Source: GCA-002282575 sp964606405 (lineage in GTDB: Bacteria > Pseudomonadota > Gammaproteobacteria > Thiomicrospirales > Thiomicrospiraceae). Taken from it: DNA of 64,000 nt. The stretch spans positions 1 to 64,000 of the forward strand of contig CAZSGH010000013.1 of assembly GCA_964606405.1 (NCBI GenBank), in the 5' to 3' direction. This document shows, in pieces, positions 1 through 8,577 of the stretch. Below the pieces are notes generated by a model. It saw only the letters and a list, made by a program, of their open reading frames with translations. It did no database searches and was not told the origin of the DNA. Made by a program: the position numbers and the translations under genes. Positions within the stretch are counted from its first letter, which is position 1; each line of letters opens with the position of its first letter.

Positions 1-43
1 TTAAAAACTACCAGTAATTTATTGGGCGTTTACACAAATAGAT

Positions 44-1222
44 TTACAGGCTCGCAGTTAACCCATCCATAATGGGCATTTGCATATCCATTAAGATGAT
101 GTCGAAAGCATTTTGTTTTACCTTGTCAACCGCTTCTTGACCGTTAACTGCGATGTCGGGAACGATACTTAACTTTTCCAGTAATTTGCTTGCTAATAGT
201 CTGTTTACGGGATTGTCTTCGACCAATAGTAGACGAAGACCAACGAGTGATTCGATAGAAGTCATTTGCTCGATTGTGTTTAACTGTGTTTTCTCTGTTG
301 TTTTAGCGAGAGGAGCACTAAAAATAACATGAAACTGTGAACCTTTATTGATTTCACTTTCAAGCCAGATACGTCCATTCATTAGCTCTGTTAGCTTGGC
401 ACAAATGGCTAATCCTAACCCTGTACCACCATATTGACGTGTTGTTGAAGCATCGGCCTGACTAAATGCCGAAAAAAGTTTTTGCTGTGCTTGAGGCTCA
501 ATGCCAATGCCTGTATCTACAATGGTTGCATGAAGCTGCTCTTTTGTCTCTGTTTTGTTGAGCAATATCCGAATGCCGCCTTGATGGGTGAATTTGATGG
601 CATTCGATATGAGATTAAAGAAGATTTGCCTTAATCTTGTCGGGTCTCCAATCACCGCATCTGAAACAGAGTCATCAATTTCTGCGCTGATGCTTAGGCC
701 TTTTTCTGCACACTGACTTTGAAAAATATCGATTAACTCGCTGACTAAATGACGAGGATTAAATGCAATCTGTTCCAGCACCATTTTACCAGCTTCGATT
801 TTAGATAAGTCGAGAATATCATTGATGATGGTTAGTAGCGTTTGACTACTGCTTTTTAGAATTTGCGCGTAACGCCGCTGTTCGTCTTTAAGGTCACTAT
901 CAAGCAACAAATTTGTCATGCCAAGAACGCCATTCATCGGTGTTCGAATTTCATGGCTCATGGTTGCTAAAAAATTGCTCTTTGCTTCGGTTGCACTTTG
1001 TGCTTCGCGTAGTGCCAGTGCAAGTTCTTCTGTTCTTTGCGTAATAATTTGCTCTAAATTATCGGCAAGATTACGAAGCTCTTGATTGGTATTAAAAAGG
1101 GCAAGGCTTTTTTCTTCGAGTAGTTTTTCGGCTTTTTTACGTGCGATACGCTCACGCTCAACGCGTCTCTGAAACTTAAGTTCAGTTGCTGAAGTGGTTG
1201 TCGGTTGCGTTTCGTTAGACAT
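44..1222 (-). CDS. Hybrid histidine kinase with a cut-short receiver domain (H-NOX partner)
   Basis: Soluble kinase of 392 residues with no membrane segment. A charged coiled coil (about residues 18-80) leads into the dimerisation box with phospho-acceptor His90 in FLATMSHEIRTPMNG. The ATPase domain has an N box (LRQIFFNLISNAIKFT), a G1 box (DTGIGI) and a G2 box (GGTGLGLAI). A receiver domain begins near residue 330 (LLLVEDNPVN) and keeps the phospho-acceptor Asp in ILMDMQMP. The reading frame stops a few residues later, after MDGLTASL, so the beta4 Ser/Thr and beta5 Lys are missing. It lies 14 bp behind the H-NOX gene, so it is probably the kinase controlled by that NO sensor. The truncation may be a real nonsense or frameshift mutation or a local assembly fault; only 43 bp of downstream sequence is available. 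Confidence 0.85.
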   Translation of the reverse strand: MSNETQPTTTSATELKFQRRVERERIARKKAEKLLEEKSLALFNTNQELRNLADNLEQIITQRTEELALALREAQSATEAKSNFLATMSHEIRTPMNGVLGMTNLLLDSDLKDEQRRYAQILKSSSQTLLTIINDILDLSKIEAGKMVLEQIAFNPRHLVSELIDIFQSQCAEKGLSISAEIDDSVSDAVIGDPTRLRQIFFNLISNAIKFTHQGGIRILLNKTETKEQLHATIVDTGIGIEPQAQQKLFSAFSQADASTTRQYGGTGLGLAICAKLTELMNGRIWLESEINKGSQFHVIFSAPLAKTTEKTQLNTIEQMTSIESLVGLRLLLVEDNPVNRLLASKLLEKLSIVPDIAVNGQEAVDKVKQNAFDIILMDMQMPIMDGLTASL

Positions 1223-1236
1223 GTCAGAGTCTTTGC

Positions 1237-1767
1237 TTAATGCTTCGTAATAGTAAACTTAGTGCTTTCTGCATCTAAATTTTCTCGTTCGATATGTAGG
1301 TTTTCGCCAAAGTGCTTACCGCATCCTTTAATCAAGCCTAGTGCTAAGTCGGAAAAGCATCGAGGCGAACGGTAAATCATGGTGAGTGTGTCGCCATTCA
1401 GCTCACAATCAAATTTGGGTAGGCGTGCATCAGGGTAAAGTTTAAGTACCTCGACGTGAATCACTTTATCAACGCTCATTAAAAAGCTAAAGGCGCTTGG
1501 TACGCCAGCAAAGAAGTTTGGATAGCCTGCATAAAACAAGGAAAACATGTTTTCACCAAATATTTCAACTAAGTCACCAGCAGGAATTCCCGTTCGTTTT
1601 GAAAGAGCCAGAACCATACTAATCATTTCGGTATGGTCGTAGCTGCCGACTGCAGTGTAAGCACCACCCGAAGGTAAATTGGCATCATCAATAATATCAT
1701 CAACCATATCAGCCGAAAATTTATCTTCGACCATTTCTAAAAATGCGGTAAAGACCATGCCTTTCAT
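1237..1767 (-). CDS. H-NOX (heme NO/oxygen-binding) sensor protein
   Basis: Stand-alone heme NO-binding domain of 176 residues, the usual length for bacterial H-NOX proteins. It begins with the typical MKG and has the proximal heme ligand His104 (KVIHVEV). The YxSxR motif that holds the heme propionates is YRSPR at residues 132-136. Members of this family bind NO on ferrous heme and inhibit or activate a partner kinase or diguanylate cyclase. Here the partner is very likely the histidine kinase 14 bp downstream. A good ribosome site (AGGAG) precedes the ATG. It starts only 19 bp after the icd stop codon, so some transcription may come from icd. Confidence 0.92.
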   Translation of the reverse strand: MKGMVFTAFLEMVEDKFSADMVDDIIDDANLPSGGAYTAVGSYDHTEMISMVLALSKRTGIPAGDLVEIFGENMFSLFYAGYPNFFAGVPSAFSFLMSVDKVIHVEVLKLYPDARLPKFDCELNGDTLTMIYRSPRCFSDLALGLIKGCGKHFGENLHIERENLDAESTKFTITKH

Positions 1768-1786
1768 AACAATAAACTCCTGCTTT

Positions 1787-4018
1787 TTAGGTTAAGGATT
1801 CGATAATGGCATTAAATGTTGCACTCGGGCGCATCGCGGCTTCAGTTTTTGTAAAGTCGGGGTGATAGTAACCGCCCATATCGACCGCTTTGCCTTGCGC
1901 TGCCGCGAGTTCAGCAACAATGGTTGCTTCTTGCGCTGCTAGTTGCGCAGCAACGGGCACAAAACGAGCTCGTAGCTCAGCATCTTTGTTTTGTTCTGCC
2001 AAAGCTTGCGCCCAATAAAGCGCGAGGTAAAAATGGCTACCACGGTTGTCTAATTGTCCCAGTTTTCGACCAGGTGATTTGTCTTTATCTAAAAACACAC
2101 CAATGGCAGCGTTAAGGGCATCAGCCAATACTTGCGCTTCGCCATTTTGAGTTTTATATGCCAAGTCTTCAATGGATACCGCTAAGGCTAAAAACTCACC
2201 CAATGAATCCCAACGCAAGAAGCCTTCTTCAACAAACTGTTGTACGTGCTTGGGGGCCGAACCACCAGCACCTGTTTCGAACAAGCCACCACCCGCTAAA
2301 AGCGGCACAATCGATAGCATTTTGGCACTGGTACCCAATTCTAAAATGGGGAACAGATCAGTTAAATAATCACGCAAGACGTTACCCGTAACAGAAATCG
2401 TATCTTGACCTGCTTTGGCGCGTGCAAGGGTGGTGCGAATCGCGCCTTCTGGGCTATCAATGCTGATGTCTAACCCTGTGGTGTCGTGCTGTGCTAAATA
2501 GGTATTTACTTTAGCAATGAGGTTGTTATCGTGAGCACGTTGTGGATCGAGCCAGAAAATCGCTGGCGTACCCGTAATCTTGGCTCGTGTGACGGCTAAT
2601 TTAACCCAGTCTTGCACTGCGATGTCTTTGGTCTGACACATGCGCCAAATATCACCCGCTTCAACGCTGTGTTCCATTAAGGTCGCACCCGTATTGCTGT
2701 CAACGACACGTACCGTACCCGCAGTCGTCATCTCGAAGGTTTTGTTATGCGAGCCATATTCTTCGGCAGCTTGTGCCATTAGACCGACGTTAGGAACGGT
2801 TCCCATGGTTGTTGGGTCAAAAGCACCATGCTCTTTACAGAACGCGATTGTTTCTTGATAAATGCCCGCATAACAGCGATCAGGAATCATCATAATGCTG
2901 TCTTGTAGGTTGCCTTGTGCATCCCACATTTTACCCGAGCTGCGAATGGCAGCAGGCATAGAAGCATCGACAATCACATTACTGGGGACGTGTAGGTTGG
3001 TAATACCTTTATCAGAATCAACCATCGCCAGTGCCGCTTGTTGTGCATAAACCGCTTGAATGTCGGCTTCGATGGCAGCGCGTTCAGCTTCGGGCAAGCT
3101 GGCAATTTTAGCGATGACATCACCAAAGCCATTATTGACATTAATGCCGAGCGCAGTGAAGGTTTCGTTGTGTTTGGCAAGTACATCTTTATAATAAACC
3201 GATACCGCATGACCAAACATAATGGGGTCGGACACTTTCATCATCGTAGCTTTTAGATGCAGCGACAATAACACACCTTCTGCTTTGGCAGCATCGATTT
3301 GTGTTTGATAAAAGTCGCGTAATGCAGCAACGCTCAACACTGAGGCATCAATCGTCTCGCCTACTTTTAGCGGGGTGCTGGCTTTTAACAGCGTCACGGC
3401 ACCTGTTGTATCCACATGCTCAATGCGCACATCGGTTGCACTCGGAACAACAACAGATTGCTCACTGCCATAAAAGTCACCAGCACTCATGCTAGCAACA
3501 ACTGTTTTTGAGTTGTTAGACCATTCTCCCATGCTGTGAGGGTGTTTTTGCGCGTAGGCTTTAACAGGGGCTGCTACACGACGATCAGAGTTGCCTTCAC
3601 GCAAGACAGGATTAACCGCGCTGCCTAACACTTTAGCATATCGGGCTTTAATCTCTTTTTCGGTATCGTTTTGTGCTGTTGCAGGATAGTTAGGAATGGC
3701 ATAACCTTGCATTTGAAGCTCGCTAATCGCAGCGACTAATTGCGGTATAGAGGCACTGATATTCGGCAGTTTAATGATATTGGCTTCGGCTTGTGTACAG
3801 AGTTCACCTAATTCGGCTAGCGCATCGGCTTGTTGTTGTTCTGGGGTTAAATAATCGCTAAAGTTAGCCAAAATGCGCGCAGCAAGAGAAATATCGCGTG
3901 TTTCGACACGAATGTGTGCGGCTATGCTAAAGGCTTGCACGATGGGCAATAATGAGAAAGTTGCTAGTGCAGGGGCTTCGTCAGTGAGGGTATAAATAAT
4001 CTTAGATTCTTGCGTCAT
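1787..4018 (-). CDS. icd: Isocitrate dehydrogenase (NADP), monomeric type
   Basis: Oxidative decarboxylation of isocitrate to 2-oxoglutarate in the TCA cycle. The 743-residue length and overall sequence match the monomeric IDH family (about 740 residues) rather than the 420-residue dimeric enzyme. Landmarks include GNSDRR near residue 145 and the block around MGEWSNNSKT that continues into ASMSAGDF. The gene ends 19 bp before the H-NOX gene on the same strand and is preceded by a DUF1841 gene. Monomeric IDH occurs in many but not all gammaproteobacteria. No dimeric icd copy is visible in this window. Confidence 0.97.
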   Translation of the reverse strand: MTQESKIIYTLTDEAPALATFSLLPIVQAFSIAAHIRVETRDISLAARILANFSDYLTPEQQQADALAELGELCTQAEANIIKLPNISASIPQLVAAISELQMQGYAIPNYPATAQNDTEKEIKARYAKVLGSAVNPVLREGNSDRRVAAPVKAYAQKHPHSMGEWSNNSKTVVASMSAGDFYGSEQSVVVPSATDVRIEHVDTTGAVTLLKASTPLKVGETIDASVLSVAALRDFYQTQIDAAKAEGVLLSLHLKATMMKVSDPIMFGHAVSVYYKDVLAKHNETFTALGINVNNGFGDVIAKIASLPEAERAAIEADIQAVYAQQAALAMVDSDKGITNLHVPSNVIVDASMPAAIRSSGKMWDAQGNLQDSIMMIPDRCYAGIYQETIAFCKEHGAFDPTTMGTVPNVGLMAQAAEEYGSHNKTFEMTTAGTVRVVDSNTGATLMEHSVEAGDIWRMCQTKDIAVQDWVKLAVTRAKITGTPAIFWLDPQRAHDNNLIAKVNTYLAQHDTTGLDISIDSPEGAIRTTLARAKAGQDTISVTGNVLRDYLTDLFPILELGTSAKMLSIVPLLAGGGLFETGAGGSAPKHVQQFVEEGFLRWDSLGEFLALAVSIEDLAYKTQNGEAQVLADALNAAIGVFLDKDKSPGRKLGQLDNRGSHFYLALYWAQALAEQNKDAELRARFVPVAAQLAAQEATIVAELAAAQGKAVDMGGYYHPDFTKTEAAMRPSATFNAIIESLT

Positions 4019-4049
4019 CGTGCTTACCTTAATATTAAATTGAGTGTCT

Positions 4050-4478
4050 TTATTTTAGCAGCAAAGCCTGCAAACAGGCTAAATATTGCGCTTCGTCAGG
4101 CATGGTTTGATTGCGTTGCGCTTTCCAAATTGCCTCTCCCAAGCAGTCCATCATGCGGTGTTCCGCTTCGAGTGGCTCTTGCGTTGAGATACACAGCTCG
4201 TGATAGCAACGAGCAATGCCTGCAGGTCTGTCGGTCGAAATTTGTTCGCGCAAGGCAAGGTGCATACCTAAATGCAAAAAAGGATTGGTGTCGCCTGATT
4301 CGACCGCCCAATCTTTTTGTGTGGCATCATCGTCCAAAATCGCTTTATGGTATTCTGGGTGTTCACTGATAACCCTAACCAACTGCTGTTCTAATGTGGT
4401 TACGGGCAAGCCCTTCTGGGCTTTTTGCCAACTTTCTTGGTAAAACTTACGCAGGGTATTTCTATCTGAACCGAACAT
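4050..4478 (-). CDS. DUF1841 family protein
   Basis: Conserved protein of 142 residues of unknown function, recognised by the opening MFGSDRNTLRKFY and the central block NPFLHLGMHLALREQ. Family members are short cytosolic proteins found widely in beta- and gammaproteobacteria. I chose the ATG at 4478 over an in-frame TTG six bases upstream, because an AGG-containing ribosome site sits about nine bases before the ATG and family members start at MF. It lies upstream of icd on the same strand. No catalytic motif is evident. Confidence 0.85.
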   Translation of the reverse strand: MFGSDRNTLRKFYQESWQKAQKGLPVTTLEQQLVRVISEHPEYHKAILDDDATQKDWAVESGDTNPFLHLGMHLALREQISTDRPAGIARCYHELCISTQEPLEAEHRMMDCLGEAIWKAQRNQTMPDEAQYLACLQALLLK

Positions 4479-4525
4479 CTTCAAAACCTATTACACTGCC
4501 ATCTTGTTTAATGGTATTCATGTTG

Positions 4526-4819
4526 TTACATGCCACCCATGCTATCGTTCCAGAATGTACCAAAAATGAAACTAAAAATTAATCCAATAATGAATAGGCT
4601 ATACCACTGTTTTTTCTGTTCTGGGCTTAATGCATTGATCTGTTGATCAATCGGTGTTTCGCCTTGTTCTGGTAAGGGTTCGCTTTGCTTAAAGTAAAAA
4701 ATTAATAGACCTGTAATTGATGCCAAACCAACGATGTTAGCGAGTACTGTGGTGTGCATCCAAACGCCTAAGCCAATCATGGCTAACATACCTAAAAAAA
4801 GCGGGAAAATAGTTTTCAT
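4526..4819 (-). CDS. Small inner-membrane protein of unknown function
   Basis: Predicted protein of 97 residues that I do not recognise. Two hydrophobic stretches near the N-terminus (IFPLFLGMLAMIGLGVWM and ANIVGLASITGLLIFYF) are followed by a polar loop (EPLPEQGETPIDQQ) and a third membrane segment near the C-terminus (LFIIGLIFSFIFGTFW). The start is taken at the ATG; an in-frame TTG lies 12 bases upstream, and neither has a convincing ribosome site. It is divergent from the Nif3-like gene that follows, with a gap of about 60 bp. Confidence 0.6.
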   Translation of the reverse strand: MKTIFPLFLGMLAMIGLGVWMHTTVLANIVGLASITGLLIFYFKQSEPLPEQGETPIDQQINALSPEQKKQWYSLFIIGLIFSFIFGTFWNDSMGGM

Positions 4820-4878
4820 GGGCGTGTCCAAAAATGTAATATGAAGTGTTTCTTATTTTATCGTGTTTGGATGGTTTT

Positions 4879-5202
4879 ATGCAGTTATTTCACCTTTCCT
4901 TTTATGTTCCTGTTGAACAAGCAGAAATGGTTAAACAGGCAATTTTTGCAGCAGGGGCTGGGCGATTGGGTAATTATGATTGCGCTTGTTGGCAAACATT
5001 AGGGGTGGGGCAGTTTCGTCCTTTGGCGGGAGCTAAGCCTTTTATTGGCATACTTGGGCACGTTGAAACCGTAGAAGAAGTTAAGGTCGAAACGGTTTGC
5101 GAGGGGGATAAGATAGATGCCGTTATTGCGGCATTAAAACAGGCGCATCCTTACGAAGAGCCAGCGTATATTGTGTTGCCGATGTGGTCGCAAAGCAGCT
5201 AG
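4879..5202 (+). CDS. Nif3-like stand-alone domain protein (YqfO C-terminal type)
   Basis: Protein of 107 residues matching the inserted PII/CutA-like domain of long Nif3/YqfO proteins, found here as a free-standing gene. Typical features are HLSFYVP at the start, AAGAGRLGNYDCACW, and the end block HPYEEPAY. The ATG at 4879 is preferred because GGATGG lies just upstream; an in-frame start 33 bases earlier lacks this. The function of the stand-alone form is unproven. A full-length Nif3 protein without this domain is encoded separately at 57907-58653. Confidence 0.8.
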   Translation: MQLFHLSFYVPVEQAEMVKQAIFAAGAGRLGNYDCACWQTLGVGQFRPLAGAKPFIGILGHVETVEEVKVETVCEGDKIDAVIAALKQAHPYEEPAYIVLPMWSQSS

Positions 5203-5239
5203 AGATTCTCTGTATTAAAGGGCTTAAAAACCACCTTCT

Positions 5240-5307
5240 CGTCATCCCCGCGTAGGCGGGGATCCATAAAATCAAGAAGATAGATTCCCACTTTCGCAGG
5301 AATGACG
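5240..5307. repeat. Dispersed palindromic repeat (dRS3-like pair)
   Basis: Two small palindromes in tandem. The first is GTCATCCCCGCG followed by a few bases and CGGGGATCC. The second is GATTCCC, eight bases, then AGGAATGAC, close to the neisserial dRS3 pattern ATTCCC-N8-GGGAAT. The outer edges (CGTCATCCC and GGAATGACG) are also near-complementary. A second copy lies near 12764. It fills most of the gap between two convergent genes. Such repeats are widespread in proteobacteria and may serve as recombination or integration sites. Confidence 0.7.
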
Positions 5308-5350
5308 GGTAATTAGAATTCCCTTGATTATTAAAAGCTATTGTTGCTGA

Positions 5351-7372
5351 TTACAGCAATGCTTCAAACTGAGCTAACGGCACGGGTTTACTAAATAAAT
5401 AGCCTTGATAGGTGTGGCAATCATTCCGTAATAGGAGTTGACGTTGTTCTTCTGTTTCGACCCCTTCAGCAATGACATTAAGATTTAGTGCTTTTGCCAT
5501 AGCAATGATGGTGCGAACAATCACTTTATCACTGACATCGGAAGTAATATCTCGGACAAAAGATTGATCAATTTTTAACTGATATAGCGGTAGCTGCTTT
5601 AGGTATTGCAACGATGAGTAGCCTGTTCCAAAGTCGTCCAAAGAAAAGCGCACACCAATTTTTTTAAGTGCGTTCATGGTAGAGATAATTTCGTCTAGCT
5701 TGTCTAAAAAGATGCTTTCAGTGAGTTCAAGTTTGAGTAGGTTGGGATTGATTTTTGTTGCCTCGATCATTTTTTCGACCTGCGAAACAAAATTGACCTG
5801 AAGGAATTGTTTTGCGCTGACATTAATTGCCAAACTCAAGTCTTTTGTTTTTGCATCAAGCTGCCATTGTTTAATCTGTTCACAGGCCGTTTGTAATACC
5901 CAGTAACCGATATCAATAATGAGTCCTGTTTCTTCTGCTAATGGAATAAATTGAATGGGTGGAATCATGCCCTGTTTGGGATGATGCCAACGAATTAATA
6001 CTTCTGCTCCAATGGCCTTGCTGTGTTCATCAACTTGCATTTGATAGTGTAGTTCGAGTTGTTGTCTTTCTATGGCTTTACTGAGCTCTTGCTCAAGTTG
6101 AGCGCGAGCCGTTAAGTCATCTTGCATGTGTTGGTCAAAGAAGCGGTAGTTATGGCGACCTTCTTTTTTGGCCTGATACATGGCAATATCTGCTTGTTTT
6201 AGCACTTCTTCTCGTGATTGTGTTTGTCCATTAAATAAAGCGATGCCAATGCTGGATGTGCTGTTATATTCATGACTACCAAGTTGATAAGGCTGACTTA
6301 ATCGTTGAAATACTTTGTTGACAATTAGCGCTGTTTGGCTTTTTGCTTCACTAATATCTTGACTGAGTCCTTCAATTAATACAACAAACTCATCTCCGCC
6401 TAGTCTGGCTGCAATAACTTGATTAATAATACATGTTTTTAGTCTTTCGCTGACCTGTTGTAGTAAGATATCGCCAACATCATGCCCTAATGTGTCATTT
6501 AGCGTTTTGAAGTAATCTAGGTCTAAAAATAAAATGGCGCCACTCGTGTTGTTTTGATGGCAATAGGTTAGTGCATTTTCAAGTTTTTCTAATAGTGATG
6601 CTCTGTTAGGTAAGCCAGTGAGAGAATCATAAAAGGCGAGTTGATGAATTTTAGCCTCGCGAGCAGTTAAACCATCTAGCATTTGATTAATCTGTCTTGC
6701 TAGTATGGCTGTTTCATCGTTACCTTGAATATTGACTCTAGCAGAGGCTTGTCCTGATTGTACGGCATTCGTTACTTCTTGAATACTATACAGGCGATGC
6801 ATTAAATAACGTCCCGTCAGTGCAGCAAAAATTAAGCTAAGAATGATGGCGATGAGTGTATAAATGAAGCCTTCTTTTTGGGTTCTACTGATATCCGTCA
6901 CCAGTGTTTGATTGCTAATACCAACACGCGTCCAGCCAAGATGAGAGCCGCCGAGCATAATTGGATTGAGTACATCAAGAGATAAGCTGCTAGATTGTGT
7001 TAGGGTCAGTGCTATCGTTTGGGGGATGTCTTGTAAATAAAGTCCTAAGCGTTTTGTGTCACTATGCGCGACAACTTGCCCATTTTTATCCAAGACAATA
7101 GCGTAGTCTAAATCGGGATAAGCATTGAGCCCTTGAATGATTTCTTGTAGTCCACTGTAGTCTCGTGCAGCCAACCATGTTGCCGATGATAGCGATATGC
7201 TTTGAGATAGCGCAACAGCTCGATCAGTACTTGATTTAAGCATGTCAACTTGATGGCGTTGTGTAACTTGCCAAATAAATAAGGTAATGACACATGTTGT
7301 GATCAGCGACATACCAAGTATGAGTCTTCTTCGCAGACTACCAAGTAAAAAATAGCTTAGTTTACTAATCAT
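5351..7372 (-). CDS. Membrane-bound GGDEF-EAL c-di-GMP turnover protein
   Basis: Protein of 673 residues. It has TM1 at about residues 17-36, a periplasmic sensor region of about 130 residues, TM2 at about 169-189, and a HAMP-like linker to about 245. The diguanylate cyclase domain has an intact RLGGDEF (323-329) but no RxxD inhibitory site at the usual spacing. The EAL phosphodiesterase domain shows EVL (457-459), NVSAKQF, ELTES, DDFGTGYSSL (579-588) and EGVET (636-640), the residues expected in an active enzyme. Both activities are therefore possible. Likely role: turning a periplasmic signal into c-di-GMP levels and so motility or biofilm behaviour. It stands alone; neighbours are unrelated. 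Confidence 0.93.
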   Translation of the reverse strand: MISKLSYFLLGSLRRRLILGMSLITTCVITLFIWQVTQRHQVDMLKSSTDRAVALSQSISLSSATWLAARDYSGLQEIIQGLNAYPDLDYAIVLDKNGQVVAHSDTKRLGLYLQDIPQTIALTLTQSSSLSLDVLNPIMLGGSHLGWTRVGISNQTLVTDISRTQKEGFIYTLIAIILSLIFAALTGRYLMHRLYSIQEVTNAVQSGQASARVNIQGNDETAILARQINQMLDGLTAREAKIHQLAFYDSLTGLPNRASLLEKLENALTYCHQNNTSGAILFLDLDYFKTLNDTLGHDVGDILLQQVSERLKTCIINQVIAARLGGDEFVVLIEGLSQDISEAKSQTALIVNKVFQRLSQPYQLGSHEYNSTSSIGIALFNGQTQSREEVLKQADIAMYQAKKEGRHNYRFFDQHMQDDLTARAQLEQELSKAIERQQLELHYQMQVDEHSKAIGAEVLIRWHHPKQGMIPPIQFIPLAEETGLIIDIGYWVLQTACEQIKQWQLDAKTKDLSLAINVSAKQFLQVNFVSQVEKMIEATKINPNLLKLELTESIFLDKLDEIISTMNALKKIGVRFSLDDFGTGYSSLQYLKQLPLYQLKIDQSFVRDITSDVSDKVIVRTIIAMAKALNLNVIAEGVETEEQRQLLLRNDCHTYQGYLFSKPVPLAQFEALL

Positions 7373-7584
7373 CTTTATTCCATGCGCTGAGTATTGCTTT
7401 TCAATCGAGCGGCTATCGATCTTTACGTTAAACGCATACTTAACTTACCAAATGTTATTCATGCCTATTTTCATCAATAGGATATCTTAAAGCCCCTCAA
7501 TGGTGGAGATATGAGATGCTGCTATAATTATAACACGTTGCGTATTATTTCATCGTTATAGTGAGCTATTTATTTGCGTACTAT

Positions 7585-7836
7585 TTAGTGCGATCTTTTT
7601 TGCTCTCGCAGCATAAAGCCATAAAGTCCTTCGACCTTTTCTCGTGCCCAAGGGGTGCGGCGCAGAAACTTCAGACTCGACTTTATACTGGGGTCGAGCG
7701 CAAAACAACGAACGGGAATGCGATAGGCGAGCTCTTCCCAGCCAAAATAAGCTTCAAGTTCGGTTACCATCATTTCGAGCGTAATACCGTGTAGGGGGTT
7801 ATGTGCTTGTGTTGTACTGACTTTTGTCTCTGGCAT
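7585..7836 (-). CDS. VF530-type DNA-binding family protein (DUF2132)
   Basis: Small protein of 83 residues matching the VF530/DUF2132 family. Landmarks are NPLHGITLEMM near the start, the block AYFGWEELAYRIPVRCF, and DPSIKSSLKFLRRTPWAR, which is the most conserved part. The solved family member has a helical fold and was proposed to bind DNA; the biological role is unknown. The gene lies 10 bp downstream of the unknown 191-residue gene on the same strand, so the two are probably transcribed together. Confidence 0.85.
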   Translation of the reverse strand: MPETKVSTTQAHNPLHGITLEMMVTELEAYFGWEELAYRIPVRCFALDPSIKSSLKFLRRTPWAREKVEGLYGFMLREQKRSH

Positions 7837-7846
7837 GAGTCTATCC

Positions 7847-8422
7847 TTAATCGGAACTGTTGGATGGTAGGGTCTGCTGTAAGTAAGCTAAATGCAAGCA
7901 GGACTCTATCCATAATTGGTGAAATTGGTTGGCAGTGTTGTTCAGTGCAGCAATGACGTTATTATCCGCTTTGCTTTGTTTGAGTTCGTCAGCAAACAAA
8001 CCCCATGCGTCGCGCCACAGCAAGGTAATTTGCTCGATGCTTTCTGGCAGGGGTTTGTGTTCTTGATGCCACAGCCAGCCAGTGTAAGCCAAGGCAACAT
8101 CGTTCAGTAGTTTTGCGCTCGAGGCAGGATGCCAATGCATATCATCGGTCGGTTTGGGGTGGGGATGCTTACCCAACGATTGCTGCAGGTGAGTTTGCCA
8201 GTGTTGATAAAGATGCTTGAGCCAAGGGGTGTAATCGACAAGCGTGTGAAGTTCGGTTTGTTGGCGCGGGTCGCGATCAACAGGTTGCTCATCGACATGA
8301 TGAATCGCTTCGCTTGCTGCGGTTTGTTGGATTCTGGGCAATAACGTCGGAATATTGTACGCAGCCTGTTGCACAAGCTGCTGATAGACACCAATCGAGT
8401 TAATTGCCATTGGATTGAGCAT
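7847..8422 (-). CDS. Uncharacterised protein, 191 residues
   Basis: I do not recognise this protein. It is mostly alpha-helical in composition and rich in Gln, His and Trp (for example HLYQHWQTHLQQSLG, YTGWLWHQEHKPLPE, WRDAWGLFADELKQ). It has no signal peptide or membrane segment. The pattern suggests a helical bundle. The upstream side is occupied by repeat copy 1, which starts nine bases before the ATG, so its promoter or ribosome site must lie within or beyond that element; no clear Shine-Dalgarno sequence is seen. Ten bp downstream is the DUF2132 gene. Confidence 0.65.
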   Translation of the reverse strand: MLNPMAINSIGVYQQLVQQAAYNIPTLLPRIQQTAASEAIHHVDEQPVDRDPRQQTELHTLVDYTPWLKHLYQHWQTHLQQSLGKHPHPKPTDDMHWHPASSAKLLNDVALAYTGWLWHQEHKPLPESIEQITLLWRDAWGLFADELKQSKADNNVIAALNNTANQFHQLWIESCLHLAYLQQTLPSNSSD

Positions 8423-8430
8423 ATTACAGG

Positions 8431-8577
8431 GAGCCTCTAATAACCTAAAGGGGTTGGGGGTCTGGGGGAAGGGATGTACTAATATTGCCTGTAACCACTT
8501 GATTTAATTCCTTCCACCAGAGGAAAAATAACTTAGGTACGCTAAAAGTTCCACGAAGTGGGTTTTTTAGAAGTGCC
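8431..8577 (+). repeat. Two-hairpin intergenic element, copy 1
   Basis: Stem 1 is formed by CTGGGGGAAGG (from 8462) and CCTTCCACCAG (ending 8520), with one mismatch. The terminal hairpin is GCTAAAA...TTTTTTAG at 8541-8570, with inner stem CCAC-gaa-GTGG. The left edge CCTCTAATAACC and right edge TTTTTTAGAAG are near-complementary terminal repeats. It lies between the PhoH gene and the unknown gene at 7847 (both minus strand); the phoH stop codon directly follows the element. Confidence 0.85.

Noticed and set aside
2158..2391. Plus-strand reading frames inside icd (also around 3038 and 3301)
   Set aside because: They are antisense to a complete, well-conserved gene, have no ribosome sites and resemble no family.
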